DNA from: JBCCFK01 sp965262315
GTDB lineage: Bacteria; Actinomycetota; Acidimicrobiia; Acidimicrobiales; UBA8592
DNA: 64,000 bases
Assembly (NCBI GenBank): GCA_965262315.1
Contig: CBDHFJ010000165.1
Location: 26,471 to 90,470, forward strand
Reading direction: 5' to 3'
In this document: positions 1-8,510 of the stretch, in pieces
How the letters are laid out: each line of letters begins with the position of its first letter
Numbering within the stretch: position 1 is the stretch's first letter
The notes under the pieces: model-generated
Told to the model about the DNA's origin: nothing
Database searches by the model: none
What the model saw: the letters and a program-made list of their open reading frames with translations, nothing else
Program-made: the position numbers and the translations under genes

Positions 1-2
1 TG

Positions 3-200
3 GCCCGCCGCCGCCTGCCGTGGCCGCTCGTGCCGGTCTACATCCTGGTGTGGGGCGTGGTGACGGTCGGCCGGAGCCGGAGGATCGGTACCTGGCTCCA
101 CGGCACCAGGCAGGGGCTCGCGGCGCCGGTCGAGCGAGCCCCGATGCGGTGGCGGACCGTCTGGCGCATGGCTCGCCTCGGCCGACCTCCGATCATCTGA
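3..200 (+). CDS. C-terminal fragment of a membrane-associated protein (5' end outside window)
   Basis: An open frame enters from the left edge and ends at a TGA (198-200), giving 65 residues. It contains one strongly hydrophobic stretch (LPWPLVPVYILVWGVVTVG) followed by an Arg-rich, presumably cytoplasmic tail. The tail looks like the C-terminus of a membrane-anchored glycosyltransferase, but no catalytic region is inside the window, so the function is unassigned. The stop lies 30 nt before the lpdA start, in the same orientation. Confidence 0.45.
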   Translation, partial: ARRRLPWPLVPVYILVWGVVTVGRSRRIGTWLHGTRQGLAAPVERAPMRWRTVWRMARLGRPPII

Positions 201-218
201 CGAAAGCCCGTGGAGCGT

Positions 219-224
219 TACGCT
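219..224 (+). promoter_or_regulatory. -10-like hexamer TACGCT, leaderless promoter of lpdA
   Basis: TACGCT ends 6 nt before the ATG at 231. A -35-like CTGACG lies at 197-202, with a 16-nt spacer. There is no Shine-Dalgarno sequence. Confidence 0.6.
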
Positions 225-230
225 CTGGGC

Positions 231-1598
231 ATGACGAACCGGGTCGTGATCATCGGCGGTGGCCCCGCCGGCAACTCCTGTGCCACCCACGCCGCCCGTC
301 TCGGGGCCGAGGTCACCCTCATCGAGCGGGACCTCATCGGCGGCGCCGCACACCTCCTCGACTGCATCCCGTCCAAGGCGATGATCGCCACGGGCGGCGC
401 GATGTCGTTCATCAACCGTGCGCAGGGCATGGGTCTCGGCGACACCGAGGCCCAGATCGACGTCGTCAACCTCAAAGAGCGCGTCCACAGCATCGAGACC
501 CGGCTGCGCACCCAGATGGAGAGCCTGCTGGACTCGCAGGGGGTCGACCTGGTCAAGGGCACGGGGGCGTTGAAGGGCCCCCACGAGGTCGTGGCCGACA
601 CCGATGACGGCATCCGGGAATTCGAGGCCGACGTGGTGGTGCTGGCCAGCGGCAGCCGTCCGCGCGTCCCCGACTGGGCACAACCCGACGGCGAGCGACT
701 GCTGACCACCCGCGACGCGTACCCGCCCCCGGAGATGCCGTCGCATCTGATCGTGGTCGGGTCGGGCGTGACCGGCGTGGAGTTCGTCCACATGTTCAAG
801 TCGTTCGGTGCCGACGTGACCCTCCTGGTCAGCCGCCAGCAGGTGCTGCCGAACAAGGATCCCGAGGTCGCCGCGGCGCTCGAGACCGACTTCCTCCGGC
901 GAGGCGTGAACCTCTTCAAGGGCGCTCGCGCCACCGGCGCCGAGGTCGACACCGACGGCGTCCGTGTGTTGTGCCAGGACGGACGGGTCGCCGAGGGCAG
1001 CCATGCCTTGTTGGCCATCGGGTCGATCCCGAACTCGGACCTCCTCGGGCTCGACAGCGCCGGTGTCGAGGTCGACGACGGCGGCTACGTCACGGTCGAC
1101 CACAACCTCAAGTCGTCCGTCGGACACATCTATGCCGCCGGTGACCTGTCCGGAAAGCTGCCGCTGTCGTCGGTCGGCACCATGCAGGGCCGCAAGATCG
1201 CCGAGCACGCGCTGGGCGTGCACGGGCACGGTCGCACCCACCGGCACATCGACTACGACAAGGCGGCCTCGGCCATCTTCACCGAGCCGGAGATCGCCGA
1301 CGTGGGCCTGGCCGAGGCCGACGCGTTCGCCGAGGGCCGCAAGGTGCGGGTCACCAAGGTGCCGTTCACGGTGTCGGCCAAGGCGATGATCAACGACGAC
1401 CCGCGTGGGTTCGTGAAGATCGTCTCCGATCCGGCCACGGGAGAGGTCCTCGGCGGATCCATCGTGGGCCGCCATGCGGCCGAGTTGATCTCGGTCCTCG
1501 CGCTCGCGGTGAACTCCAGCCTGACCGTCGGCGACATCGCCGAGAGCCTCTTCGTGCACCCGACGCTGGCCGAGGTGTTGACCGAGGCCGCCGAGTGA
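231..1598 (+). CDS. lpdA: NAD(P)H-quinone dehydrogenase / flavoprotein disulfide reductase LpdA
   Basis: This 455-residue protein belongs to the pyridine nucleotide-disulfide oxidoreductase fold. It has an N-terminal FAD-binding GGGPAG (residues 9-14), a central NAD(P)-binding VVGSGVTG, a second FAD motif in IYAAGDLSG and a C-terminal dimerisation domain. The usual redox pair CxxxxC is reduced to one cysteine (GGAAHLLDCIPSK, C45), as in mycobacterial LpdA (Rv3303c), which acts as a quinone reductase and not as a lipoamide dehydrogenase. The C-terminal HPTLAE retains the family's active-site His. The ATG at 231 is preferred over an in-frame GTG at 210 because it fits the FAD motif spacing and has a -10 hexamer 6 nt upstream. 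Its stop overlaps the next start. Confidence 0.9.
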   Translation: MTNRVVIIGGGPAGNSCATHAARLGAEVTLIERDLIGGAAHLLDCIPSKAMIATGGAMSFINRAQGMGLGDTEAQIDVVNLKERVHSIETRLRTQMESLLDSQGVDLVKGTGALKGPHEVVADTDDGIREFEADVVVLASGSRPRVPDWAQPDGERLLTTRDAYPPPEMPSHLIVVGSGVTGVEFVHMFKSFGADVTLLVSRQQVLPNKDPEVAAALETDFLRRGVNLFKGARATGAEVDTDGVRVLCQDGRVAEGSHALLAIGSIPNSDLLGLDSAGVEVDDGGYVTVDHNLKSSVGHIYAAGDLSGKLPLSSVGTMQGRKIAEHALGVHGHGRTHRHIDYDKAASAIFTEPEIADVGLAEADAFAEGRKVRVTKVPFTVSAKAMINDDPRGFVKIVSDPATGEVLGGSIVGRHAAELISVLALAVNSSLTVGDIAESLFVHPTLAEVLTEAAE

Positions 1599-2083
1599 CC
1601 GACCCGGTCCCGGGGGCCGATCCGGACGAGCCGGTCGAACCCGGACGCGACGAGGTGGCGGGTCTGGCGCAGCGCGCCCTGGCCCGCTCGATCGACCTCA
1701 TGGTGGTCGGCATCATCTCGCTGGCGTTCTTCGCTCCCCAGCTCGTCCGCGACCCCGACGATCAGTCCGCGCCGCGATGGGTGCAGTTCGCGGTGTTCGG
1801 TCTCTGGCTCGCCTACGAGGCCGGCACCACCACCTACCTGGGGCAGACCATGGGCAAGCTGGCCACGGGGTGCCGGGTCGCCGACCGTCGCACAGGCCGC
1901 CGACCCAACCTGGCGCGGAGTGTGGTCCGCGCGGCCGTCATGCCGGCCCTGTTGGCGTTCTTCGCCTTCTTCGGGCTGCTGGGCTATGCCACACCGGCGC
2001 TGGACCAGCGCGAGCGGCGCGGCCTGCTGGACCGCCTGTCGGGGACGGTGGTCGTCAAGGCCGTGCCGGGCGAGCGCCGGTAG
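1595..2083 (+). CDS. RDD family integral membrane protein
   Basis: This 162-residue protein has the RDD architecture: an amphipathic segment with Arg and Asp (LAQRALARSIDLMVVG), three hydrophobic segments and a conserved loop GQTMGKLATGCRV. The GTG start overlaps the lpdA stop by 4 nt (GTGA), so translation is probably coupled. RDD proteins are small membrane proteins, some linked to Na+/H+ exchange, but the role here is unknown. It converges on the carboxylase gene with only 9 nt between stop codons. Confidence 0.85.
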   Translation: MTDPVPGADPDEPVEPGRDEVAGLAQRALARSIDLMVVGIISLAFFAPQLVRDPDDQSAPRWVQFAVFGLWLAYEAGTTTYLGQTMGKLATGCRVADRRTGRRPNLARSVVRAAVMPALLAFFAFFGLLGYATPALDQRERRGLLDRLSGTVVVKAVPGERR

Positions 2084-2092
2084 GCGCCCCGG

Positions 2093-3853
2093 TCAGTCCG
2101 GGGTCACCACCACGACGACGTCGCCACCGCCCACGGAGTCACCGGGGGCCACCTTGATCTCGGCGACCGTGCCGGCCACGTCGGTGGCGATGTTGTTCTC
2201 CATCTTCATCGCCTCGAGGACCACGAGGGTGTCGCCCGCGGCCACGGTCTGGCCGACCTCGACCTCGACCTTGACGATGGTTCCCTGCATCGGCACGGCG
2301 ATCTGGCCGTTGCCGGCGCTGCCACCGCCGCCACCACCCGAGGCGGAGCGGCGCTTTGGCTTGCCGGCGGGCGCCGCCGTGCCGACGACCTCGGGCACCC
2401 ACATCTTCACGTCGAACTTCTTGCCATTGACTTCGACGTCGATCGTGCGGCGCACCAATGGCTCGTCGCTCTCCGGCGCGACGGCGTCGCCCATCGGGCC
2501 CGCCACACCGGTGAGGTCGAGGACGTCCTCGACCCACTTCGTGGAGATGTCGAGCGCGGCGAAGTCCTCGTGGTCCAGGATGGCGATGTCCGCCGGGATG
2601 GTGGTGGCCACGCCGGTGATCTCGAACTCGCGCAGGGCCCGGAGCGTCCGTGCGATGGCCCGCTCCCGATCGCTGCCCCAGCAGATGAGCTTGCCGACGA
2701 GGTTGTCGTAGTACTGGCTGATCTCGTCACCGGCCTCGTAGCCGCCGTCCCATCGCGTGCCGTAGCCAGACGGAGGGCGCAGTGTGGCGATGGGGCCGGG
2801 GCTGGGAAGGAAGGCCCCCTCGGCCGGGTCCTCGGCGTTGATGCGGATCTCGATGGCGTGGCCTTCGATGGTCACGTCGTCCTGGGTCATCGTGAGCGGC
2901 TCGCCCGACGCGATACGGAGCTGTTGTTCGACGAGGTCGACGCCGGTCACGATCTCGGTGACCGGGTGCTCGACCTGGAGCCGGGTGTTCATCTCCAGGT
3001 AGTAGAACTCGCCGTCCTCGTAGAGGAACTCGACCGTGCCGGCGTTGGTGTAGTCACAGCCCTTGGCCACGGCGACGGCGGCCTCACCCATCTTCGCCAG
3101 GATCGCGGGGTCGATGCCCGCGGCGGGGGCTTCCTCGACCAGCTTCTGATGGCGGCGTTGGGCCGAACAATCGCGCGTCCCGAGGTAGATGGCGTTGCCG
3201 TGCGTGTCGGCCAGGACCTGGACCTCGATGTGGCGAGGCTTCACCAGGTACCGCTCCATGTACGCCTCGTCGCGGCCGAAGTAGGCCAGCGCCTCGCGCT
3301 GGGCGGACTCCAGCGCGGATTCGACGTCGTCTGCCGAGTTCACGACCTTCATGCCTCGTCCGCCGCCGCCGTATGCGGCCTTGATGGCGATGGGGTAGCC
3401 GAACTCTTCACCGAACGCATGCACGTCGGCGGGCCCGGTGATGAAGTCGGTGGTGCCGGGCACTCCGTGGACCCCGACCTGCTCGGCGGCCTTGCGGGCG
3501 GAGATCTTGTCGCCCATGACTTCGATGGCCCCGGGCGGCGGCCCGATGAACGTCACGCCGCGCTCGGTGATCGCTCGGGCGAAATCGGCGTTCTCGGAGA
3601 AGAACCCGTAGCCCGGATGCACGGCGTCGGCGCCGGACTGCTCGATGGCTCCGAGGAGGGCCTCGGTGTTGATGTAGCTCTCGGCCGCCGTCTGCCCGCC
3701 GAGCGCGAAGGCCTCGTCGGCGAGGCGCACGTGGAGGGCGTCCCGATCGAGCTCGGAGTACACGGCCACCGTGGGGATTCCCAGTTCCTGGCACGCCCGG
3801 ATGACCCGGACGGCGATCTCTCCACGGTTGGCGATCAGGACCTTCTTGAACAC
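2093..3853 (-). CDS. accA3: Acetyl/propionyl-CoA carboxylase alpha subunit (biotin carboxylase + BCCP)
   Basis: This 586-residue fusion has an N-terminal biotin carboxylase (MFKKVLIANRGEIAVRVIR start, glycine-rich ATP loop AAYGGGGRGMKVV, EMNTRLQVEHPVTE) and a C-terminal biotin carboxyl carrier domain with VLEAMKMENN, whose Lys (about residue 550) is the biotinylation site. A Gly/Ala-rich linker precedes the carrier domain. It would carboxylate its carrier biotin with ATP and bicarbonate for fatty or mycolic-type acid synthesis or propionyl-CoA metabolism. No carboxyltransferase beta gene is in the window. The GTG start was chosen because homology begins there, although the frame stays open far upstream. 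It is divergent from birA, which would biotinylate it. Confidence 0.93.
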   Translation of the reverse strand: MFKKVLIANRGEIAVRVIRACQELGIPTVAVYSELDRDALHVRLADEAFALGGQTAAESYINTEALLGAIEQSGADAVHPGYGFFSENADFARAITERGVTFIGPPPGAIEVMGDKISARKAAEQVGVHGVPGTTDFITGPADVHAFGEEFGYPIAIKAAYGGGGRGMKVVNSADDVESALESAQREALAYFGRDEAYMERYLVKPRHIEVQVLADTHGNAIYLGTRDCSAQRRHQKLVEEAPAAGIDPAILAKMGEAAVAVAKGCDYTNAGTVEFLYEDGEFYYLEMNTRLQVEHPVTEIVTGVDLVEQQLRIASGEPLTMTQDDVTIEGHAIEIRINAEDPAEGAFLPSPGPIATLRPPSGYGTRWDGGYEAGDEISQYYDNLVGKLICWGSDRERAIARTLRALREFEITGVATTIPADIAILDHEDFAALDISTKWVEDVLDLTGVAGPMGDAVAPESDEPLVRRTIDVEVNGKKFDVKMWVPEVVGTAAPAGKPKRRSASGGGGGGSAGNGQIAVPMQGTIVKVEVEVGQTVAAGDTLVVLEAMKMENNIATDVAGTVAEIKVAPGDSVGGGDVVVVVTPD

Positions 3854-3998
3854 GGCAAACCTTCGGGTGGGTGGGTCGTTCGGGCCGGCTGCCCGCATGG
3901 CGGCCCCAATGGTGGCAGATTCGAACGGGCGTCGTGAATGTATCGGGTCGGGGCCGGTCGACTCGCCTGATCGGCGGTCGAGCGGACAAGCTGCTCCG

Positions 3999-4808
3999 AT
4001 GGACGATCCGCTCGCCGTCGCCCGACTCGACCCCCGGGCGCAACGGGTCAGCGAAGCGCTCGCGGGCACCCGGTTCGGCACGGTCGGCTGGGTCGCCGAG
4101 ACCGGCTCGACCAACACCGACCTGTTGGCTGCCGCCGACGCCGGTGCCGCCCCGGGAACCGTCCTCACCACGGACTACCAGTCCGCGGGTCGGGGCCGTC
4201 GCGACCGGAAGTGGGACAGCGCTCCCGGCGACGCGCTGATGGTGTCGATCCTGCTCGAGCCACCTGACGGGGTGGCCGGATTCGCCACGGTGACAGCGGC
4301 CGTCGGCGTGGCCGCCGTGGATGCCTGCCATGCGCTCGGCGCTGCGTCGGTCGCCGTGAAGTGGCCGAACGATCTGGTCGTGGTCGATGGTGACGGCCAC
4401 CGCAAGCTGGCCGGGCTCCTGGCCCAGTCGTCGGTGTCGGCCGACCGGGCGGCCATCGTCGTCGGGCTCGGGCTGAATGTCCGCTCCGGCCGTCTCGGCG
4501 CACTTCACCCCGGGGCGGCAGCGTTGGACCAGCTGGTTCCCGAGCCCGATCGCGTGGACCTGCTGGTCGACCTGCTCCGGCGGCTCGACGGACTCCTCGC
4601 ACTCGGTGCGAGCGAGGTGCGCGCGCGATATCGCGACCGGTGCGCCACCATCGGCAGCATGGTCCGGGTCACCACCGACGACGACGTCTTCGTGGGCTCG
4701 GCGGTGGACGTGACCGATTCCGGCGCCCTGCTCGTGGACACCGAGGCCGGTCGGCGCGAGGTGGTGGTCGGCGACGTGGTGTCGGTGCGGGCCGACACCG
4801 GCGCCTGA
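3999..4808 (+). CDS. birA: Biotin--[acetyl-CoA-carboxylase] ligase
   Basis: This 269-residue BPL/LPL-fold ligase has ETGSTNTDL near residue 30, the biotinyl-AMP loop GRGRRDRKW and the KWPNDLVV biotin-site motif. A C-terminal SH3-like domain (VRVTTDDDVFVGSAVDV) follows. There is no N-terminal winged-helix repressor domain, so it is a monofunctional class I enzyme. It lies head-to-head with the biotin carboxylase/BCCP gene across a 145-nt gap, which matches enzyme and substrate. The ATG is the first that keeps the family's N-terminus; no SD is evident. Confidence 0.92.
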   Translation: MDDPLAVARLDPRAQRVSEALAGTRFGTVGWVAETGSTNTDLLAAADAGAAPGTVLTTDYQSAGRGRRDRKWDSAPGDALMVSILLEPPDGVAGFATVTAAVGVAAVDACHALGAASVAVKWPNDLVVVDGDGHRKLAGLLAQSSVSADRAAIVVGLGLNVRSGRLGALHPGAAALDQLVPEPDRVDLLVDLLRRLDGLLALGASEVRARYRDRCATIGSMVRVTTDDDVFVGSAVDVTDSGALLVDTEAGRREVVVGDVVSVRADTGA

Positions 4809-4880
4809 AGGGTCCCGCCGGCACCGAGCCGCCTGTCCGAATGTCCGCCGTGGTGCGCGCTCATCGCTCGGGCGCGCCAC

Positions 4881-4886
4881 TACCGT
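4881..4886 (+). promoter_or_regulatory. -10-like hexamer TACCGT, leaderless promoter of the LCP gene
   Basis: TACCGT ends 7 nt before the ATG at 4894. This spacing argues for that ATG over the GTG at 4888, only 1 nt downstream of the hexamer. Confidence 0.6.
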
Positions 4887-4893
4887 TGTGCCG

Positions 4894-6402
4894 ATGACCC
4901 GGACCAGGCGGCCTCGGCCGCGCCGCACGTGGCCGCAACGGCTGATGCTCGCGCTCAACGTGATCATCATCTTCTCGGCACTCGGCTCCGCGGTGGTCCT
5001 GGCGTACACCCGCGAGACGGTCTCCTCCATTCCCCGGATCGGCTTCGGGTCCACGCTGACGACGCCCGAGGAGGAGCGCGACGTCGAGGGTGTGCCGATC
5101 CAGCCGGCGCTGAACTTCCTGCTGGTGGGTGTCGACTCGATCCAGGGTCTGCCGCCGGACCACCCCCTCCGGGTGAGCCGGGATCTGACGACGCTGACCG
5201 ACACCATGATCGTCCTGCGGGTCGAGCCCGAGACGGGGGAGGCCCATGCGGTCTCGATCCCACGAGACCTGTGGGTGCCCATCGCCGATCCCGTGGGCTA
5301 CGAGAACAAGATCAACGGTGCCCTCGCACTCGGTGGCCAGGTCGGTCGGGAGACGCTGGTCAACACCATCCAGGACTTCCTGGCGATTCCCATTCACCGG
5401 TACCTCGAGGTCGACTTCAACGGCTTCCTCGGGCTCGTCGAACAGATCGGCGGGGTCGAGGTCTTCATCGAGTTCCCGCTCCGCGACCCGAAGGCCCAGC
5501 TCGAGATCCTCGAGACCGGGTGTGTCCGGCTGACGCCCGAGCAGGCGCTCGGGTACGTGCGCTCGCGCACGCTCCAGGCGCTGGTCGACGGCCAGTGGCG
5601 GGTGATCGACGGTCGAGGTGACCTCGGCCGCATCGAGCGCCAGCAGGACTTCCTGGTCGTGGCGCTGAACCAGGCGTTCCGGGCCGGCCTGTCGAACCCG
5701 GCCACCCTCAAGGGCATCATCGACAACGTGGTCACCCAGGGGTATCTGACCCTCGACGACGTCACCACACCCAACGACCTGGTCGACCTCGCCCAGGAGT
5801 TCTCCGGGTTCGACGCCGACGAACTCAACCGCCTGACGCTGCCGGTCGTGCTCGGCACGGTGGGCGAAGCGTCGGTCGTGCGGCTGGTCGAGGGCGAGGC
5901 CCAGGACGAGCTGGCGATCTTCCGGGGACAGGGAGACGAATCCCGGCAGTTCCGGGTGATCGTGCGCAACGGCAACGGCGACGCCGGGCTGGCCCAGGAG
6001 GTCCAGCTCGCACTGGAACTCCTCGGATTCCGTGTCCAGGACACCACCAACGCCGACAGCTTCCTGTACGAGCAGACGGTGATCCGGCACGATCCGGCCC
6101 AGCTCGACGCTGCGCTCGAGCTCGAGCGGTGGCTCAGCTCCGGGGCGATCCTGGAATCGAGACCCGACGACGCCGGTCGTGCGGTGGAGCTGGTCGTGGG
6201 GGCTGACTGGGACGGCGTGTTGAACACGCCGCGCGACACCGCGGAGCCCACCGCGGTGGCGCCGCCGGTCACCAACACCGAGCCGGAGGGATCGCCGGCC
6301 GAGGAGGTCACGGGCGATGTGGTGGACGAGGCCCCGCCTGCACCGACCCCGACCCCGTCTCCGACCCCGATCCCCGCAGCAACCATTCGCGGGTGCGGCT
6401 GA
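4894..6402 (+). CDS. LytR-CpsA-Psr (LCP) family cell-wall glycopolymer ligase with LytR_C domain
   Basis: This 502-residue protein has an Arg-rich cytoplasmic start, one membrane segment (about residues 18-38), and an extracytoplasmic LCP domain containing LLVGVDS, TLTDTMIVLRV and VSIPRDLWVPI, with conserved Arg and Asp residues for pyrophosphate-lipid binding. A second domain (RVIVRNGNGDAGLAQEV onward) matches LytR_C (PF13399). The tail is rich in Pro and Thr. LCP proteins transfer polyprenyl-phosphate-linked glycopolymers to peptidoglycan; in actinobacteria they attach arabinogalactan-like polymers. The next gene starts 47 nt downstream. Confidence 0.9.
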   Translation: MTRTRRPRPRRTWPQRLMLALNVIIIFSALGSAVVLAYTRETVSSIPRIGFGSTLTTPEEERDVEGVPIQPALNFLLVGVDSIQGLPPDHPLRVSRDLTTLTDTMIVLRVEPETGEAHAVSIPRDLWVPIADPVGYENKINGALALGGQVGRETLVNTIQDFLAIPIHRYLEVDFNGFLGLVEQIGGVEVFIEFPLRDPKAQLEILETGCVRLTPEQALGYVRSRTLQALVDGQWRVIDGRGDLGRIERQQDFLVVALNQAFRAGLSNPATLKGIIDNVVTQGYLTLDDVTTPNDLVDLAQEFSGFDADELNRLTLPVVLGTVGEASVVRLVEGEAQDELAIFRGQGDESRQFRVIVRNGNGDAGLAQEVQLALELLGFRVQDTTNADSFLYEQTVIRHDPAQLDAALELERWLSSGAILESRPDDAGRAVELVVGADWDGVLNTPRDTAEPTAVAPPVTNTEPEGSPAEEVTGDVVDEAPPAPTPTPSPTPIPAATIRGCG

Positions 6403-6436
6403 GCGCTGCCGCGGCGGAATTCCCGCGGTCCACGAC

Positions 6437-6442
6437 TAGCCT
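6437..6442 (+). promoter_or_regulatory. -10-like hexamer TAGCCT, leaderless promoter
   Basis: TAGCCT ends 7 nt before the ATG at 6450, with no SD sequence in between. Confidence 0.55.
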
Positions 6443-6449
6443 CGGGCGC

Positions 6450-7181
6450 ATGGGAAAGGCTTCCTCCGCCAAGAAGATCGCTCGTGCAGCTCGTGTCGGC
6501 GCCAGCTCCGGTCCGACCGAGCGTCGCCAACTCGGATTCCCGGCCCTCGTGGTGGCCATCGTCATCGCCGGTCTGGCGCTCGTGGCCTTCGCCCGGGAGT
6601 CGCGTGACGCCCAGGCCCAGCCCACGTTGCAGGACCACTGGCACAGTGCCTACAGCATCTGGGACTGCCGGACCGAGTCGTTCCTGCCGCCCTTCCAGTC
6701 CCAGCGGGACCCGAACGGCATCCACAGCCACCAGGACAGCCTGGTCCACGTCCACCCGTTCACCGCGTCGGTGACCGGCCGCGAGGCCCAGTTCGATGTC
6801 TTCCTCGAGAACATGGGCGCATCGCTCACCGACAGCGAGCTCACCCTGCCCGGCGGGGAGACGCTGACCGAGGGTGTGGAGTGCAACGGCGAGGAGGCGA
6901 TCCTGCAGATCGTGCGCTGGGACCAGGCCCTGACCGACGGCCAGCCCGTCGAGGTCATCACCGAGGACCTGGCCGACACCCGCTTCTTCAAGGACGGCGA
7001 GGGCTTCGTGATCGCCCTGGCCCCCGAGGGTGCGGACATTCCCGCTCCGAACTCGCTCGATCAGCTCGCCGCCGTGCTCGGCCAGTCCCGCGACGAGGGC
7101 ATCGAGCCCCCGAACACCACGGCCATTCCCGGCCCGCAGGACTTCGGCACCAGCCAGGACGACACCGACACGGACGAGTGA
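6450..7181 (+). CDS. Membrane-anchored secreted protein of unknown function, His-rich
   Basis: This 243-residue protein has a basic N-terminus, one hydrophobic helix (about residues 30-50) and an extracytoplasmic domain. The domain carries closely spaced histidines: DHWHSAYSIWDC and, 30 residues on, GIHSHQDSLVHVHPF. The cluster suggests metal binding, possibly with the nearby Cys, and there is a second Cys in EGVECNGEEA. The C-terminus is acidic and probably disordered. I do not recognise a named family. It lies between an LCP ligase and a nucleotidyltransferase, so a cell-envelope role is possible but not shown. Confidence 0.7.
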   Translation: MGKASSAKKIARAARVGASSGPTERRQLGFPALVVAIVIAGLALVAFARESRDAQAQPTLQDHWHSAYSIWDCRTESFLPPFQSQRDPNGIHSHQDSLVHVHPFTASVTGREAQFDVFLENMGASLTDSELTLPGGETLTEGVECNGEEAILQIVRWDQALTDGQPVEVITEDLADTRFFKDGEGFVIALAPEGADIPAPNSLDQLAAVLGQSRDEGIEPPNTTAIPGPQDFGTSQDDTDTDE

Positions 7182-7204
7182 GCGGCCCCGCACCCGGCGC
7201 CCCG

Positions 7205-7654
7205 ATGGACCAGCCGACGCTGGTGATCGTCAGCGGGTACTTCAGTCCGCTCCACTGCGGCCATCTCGACTACATCGAGGCCGGTGCCGCCCTCGGCGAC
7301 AAGCTCGCGGTGATCGTCAACAACAACGAGCAGCAGATCCTGAAGAAGGGCAAGCTGATCCTCGACGAACAGGATCGGCTGCGGATCGTCAGGGCGCTTC
7401 GGGTGGTCGACGAGGCCATGGTCGCGATCGACACCGACGGCGCGGTCAGCGCCTCGATCGAGGCGATCGCCAAGCGCCATCCGGATCACCGGATCATCTT
7501 CGGCAACGGAGGGGACCGGAACCCCGACGCCGACATGCCCCCCGAGGGTGACGTGTGCGAGCGCTACGGCATCGAGATGGTGTTCGACATGGGCGGCAAC
7601 GACAAACGGGACTCGTCCAGCCGCATCAACCAGGCGCTCGGCCTGGAGGACTAG
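7205..7654 (+). CDS. Cytidylyltransferase/adenylyltransferase-fold protein
   Basis: This 149-residue protein has the nucleotidyltransferase HxGH motif (HCGHLDYIEAG) right after the first strand (VIVSGYFSPL). The family includes glycerol-3-phosphate cytidylyltransferase, phosphopantetheine adenylyltransferase and FAD synthetase types; the C-terminal ISSTxxR-like signature appears as RDSSSRI. The substrate cannot be read from sequence. An in-frame GTG at 7178 overlaps the upstream stop (GTGA) and would add 9 residues; the ATG is preferred on domain grounds, but the coupled start is plausible. The TAG stop lies at the outer end of a palindromic element. Confidence 0.8.
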   Translation: MDQPTLVIVSGYFSPLHCGHLDYIEAGAALGDKLAVIVNNNEQQILKKGKLILDEQDRLRIVRALRVVDEAMVAIDTDGAVSASIEAIAKRHPDHRIIFGNGGDRNPDADMPPEGDVCERYGIEMVFDMGGNDKRDSSSRINQALGLED

Positions 7655-7818
7655 CAGGGTGCTGAAGTTCTCCAGCGCCCTCAGGACGACCATGCATCCA
7701 CCCACGCGGCGTCCACCTCATCCGCCATTACGCTCACAAGTAGTGCCGGAATCGGTGTCCTGGCGTGGGCGGCGCCTGGCCGCCCTGAGAACACTACCGA
7801 ACTTCAGCAACCTGCTAG
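7651..7818. repeat. 168-bp imperfect palindromic element between convergent genes (MITE-like or giant terminator)
   Basis: The two ends form inverted arms of about 42 nt. The outer 20 nt, CTAGCAGGGTGCTGAAGTTC on the left, match the right arm read in reverse complement at 19 of 20 positions. The match resumes after 9 divergent positions with CTCAGG and CG. The interior also shows a weaker inversion around CCACCCACGC. Both ends begin with CTAG, and both flanking genes take their TAG stop from it. This fits a short non-autonomous inverted-repeat element with a 4-bp CTAG target duplication, or a very long bidirectional terminator hairpin. Confidence 0.7.
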
Positions 7819-8510
7819 CGGAAGAGGTCCTCAGCGGGATCTCGGACCAACTCGTCCACCGTCGATCCATCGCGGAACCAGGACGGGTCGCCGCCGCGGA
7901 CGATCGCGACCGGTACGCCGGTCGCCTTGCCCATGACCAACTCGGCGGCGCACGCGAGTTCGTCGACCAGTGCGACCTCGGTGACCTGCATCTCGCGGCC
8001 CAACGCGTCAGGTGTGCCACGAAGATCGAGGATCGGCGCCACCCCGGCAGACCCGATCGACACATCGGTGAGGCCTCGACGCCACGGCCGCCCGAAGGTG
8101 TCCGAGATGATCACCGCGGCGTCGATGCCGTGCTTGTGCTTGAGCGAGTCGCGGATTCGGCGCGCCGATCGGTCGCTGTCCTCGGGGAGGAGGGCTGCCT
8201 GGCCGCGCTCGACGTTGGACAGGTCGATCCCGGCGTTGGCGCACACGAAACCGTGCTTCGTCTCGCTGATGATCAGGTCGCCGCGGCGTCGCACGATGCG
8301 TACCGACTCCTGCTCGACGAGTGGTTTGTGGCTCAACGGGTCGGAGGCGTCGATCTCGACCAACGCGTTCTCGGCCTTGGACACGATCTTCTGGGTGACC
8401 ACCAGCACGTCGCCGTCCTGGACGACGCCGGTGGCCGCGATCATGTCGCCGAGGTCGTCGCCGGGTCGGACCTCGGGCATACCTTCGATGGGGAGGATCT
8501 CGAGTCTCAC
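7815..8510 (-). CDS. cofE: Coenzyme F420:L-glutamate ligase (single-domain CofE)
   Basis: This 231-residue protein contains the CofE signatures VLVVTQKIVSKAE, the DRSARRIRDSL region and IISDTFGRPWRRG. It adds gamma-linked glutamates to F420-0 using GTP. Mycobacterial FbiB carries an extra C-terminal FMN nitroreductase domain; this protein stops at AEDLFR, where the first FbiB domain ends, so it is the monofunctional form. The GTG start overlaps the cofD stop (GTGA), indicating translational coupling. The stop codon lies inside the palindromic element at 7651-7818. Confidence 0.92.
   Translation of the reverse strand: MRLEILPIEGMPEVRPGDDLGDMIAATGVVQDGDVLVVTQKIVSKAENALVEIDASDPLSHKPLVEQESVRIVRRRGDLIISETKHGFVCANAGIDLSNVERGQAALLPEDSDRSARRIRDSLKHKHGIDAAVIISDTFGRPWRRGLTDVSIGSAGVAPILDLRGTPDALGREMQVTEVALVDELACAAELVMGKATGVPVAIVRGGDPSWFRDGSTVDELVRDPAEDLFR

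Noticed and set aside
210..230. GTG at 210 as start of lpdA
   Set aside because: It lies upstream of the -10 hexamer at 219-224 and adds 7 residues before the conserved FAD strand.
7655..7814. Small coding genes inside the palindromic element
   Set aside because: The short open frames lack RBS, -10 hexamer and codon structure, and they are explained by the inverted-repeat sequence.
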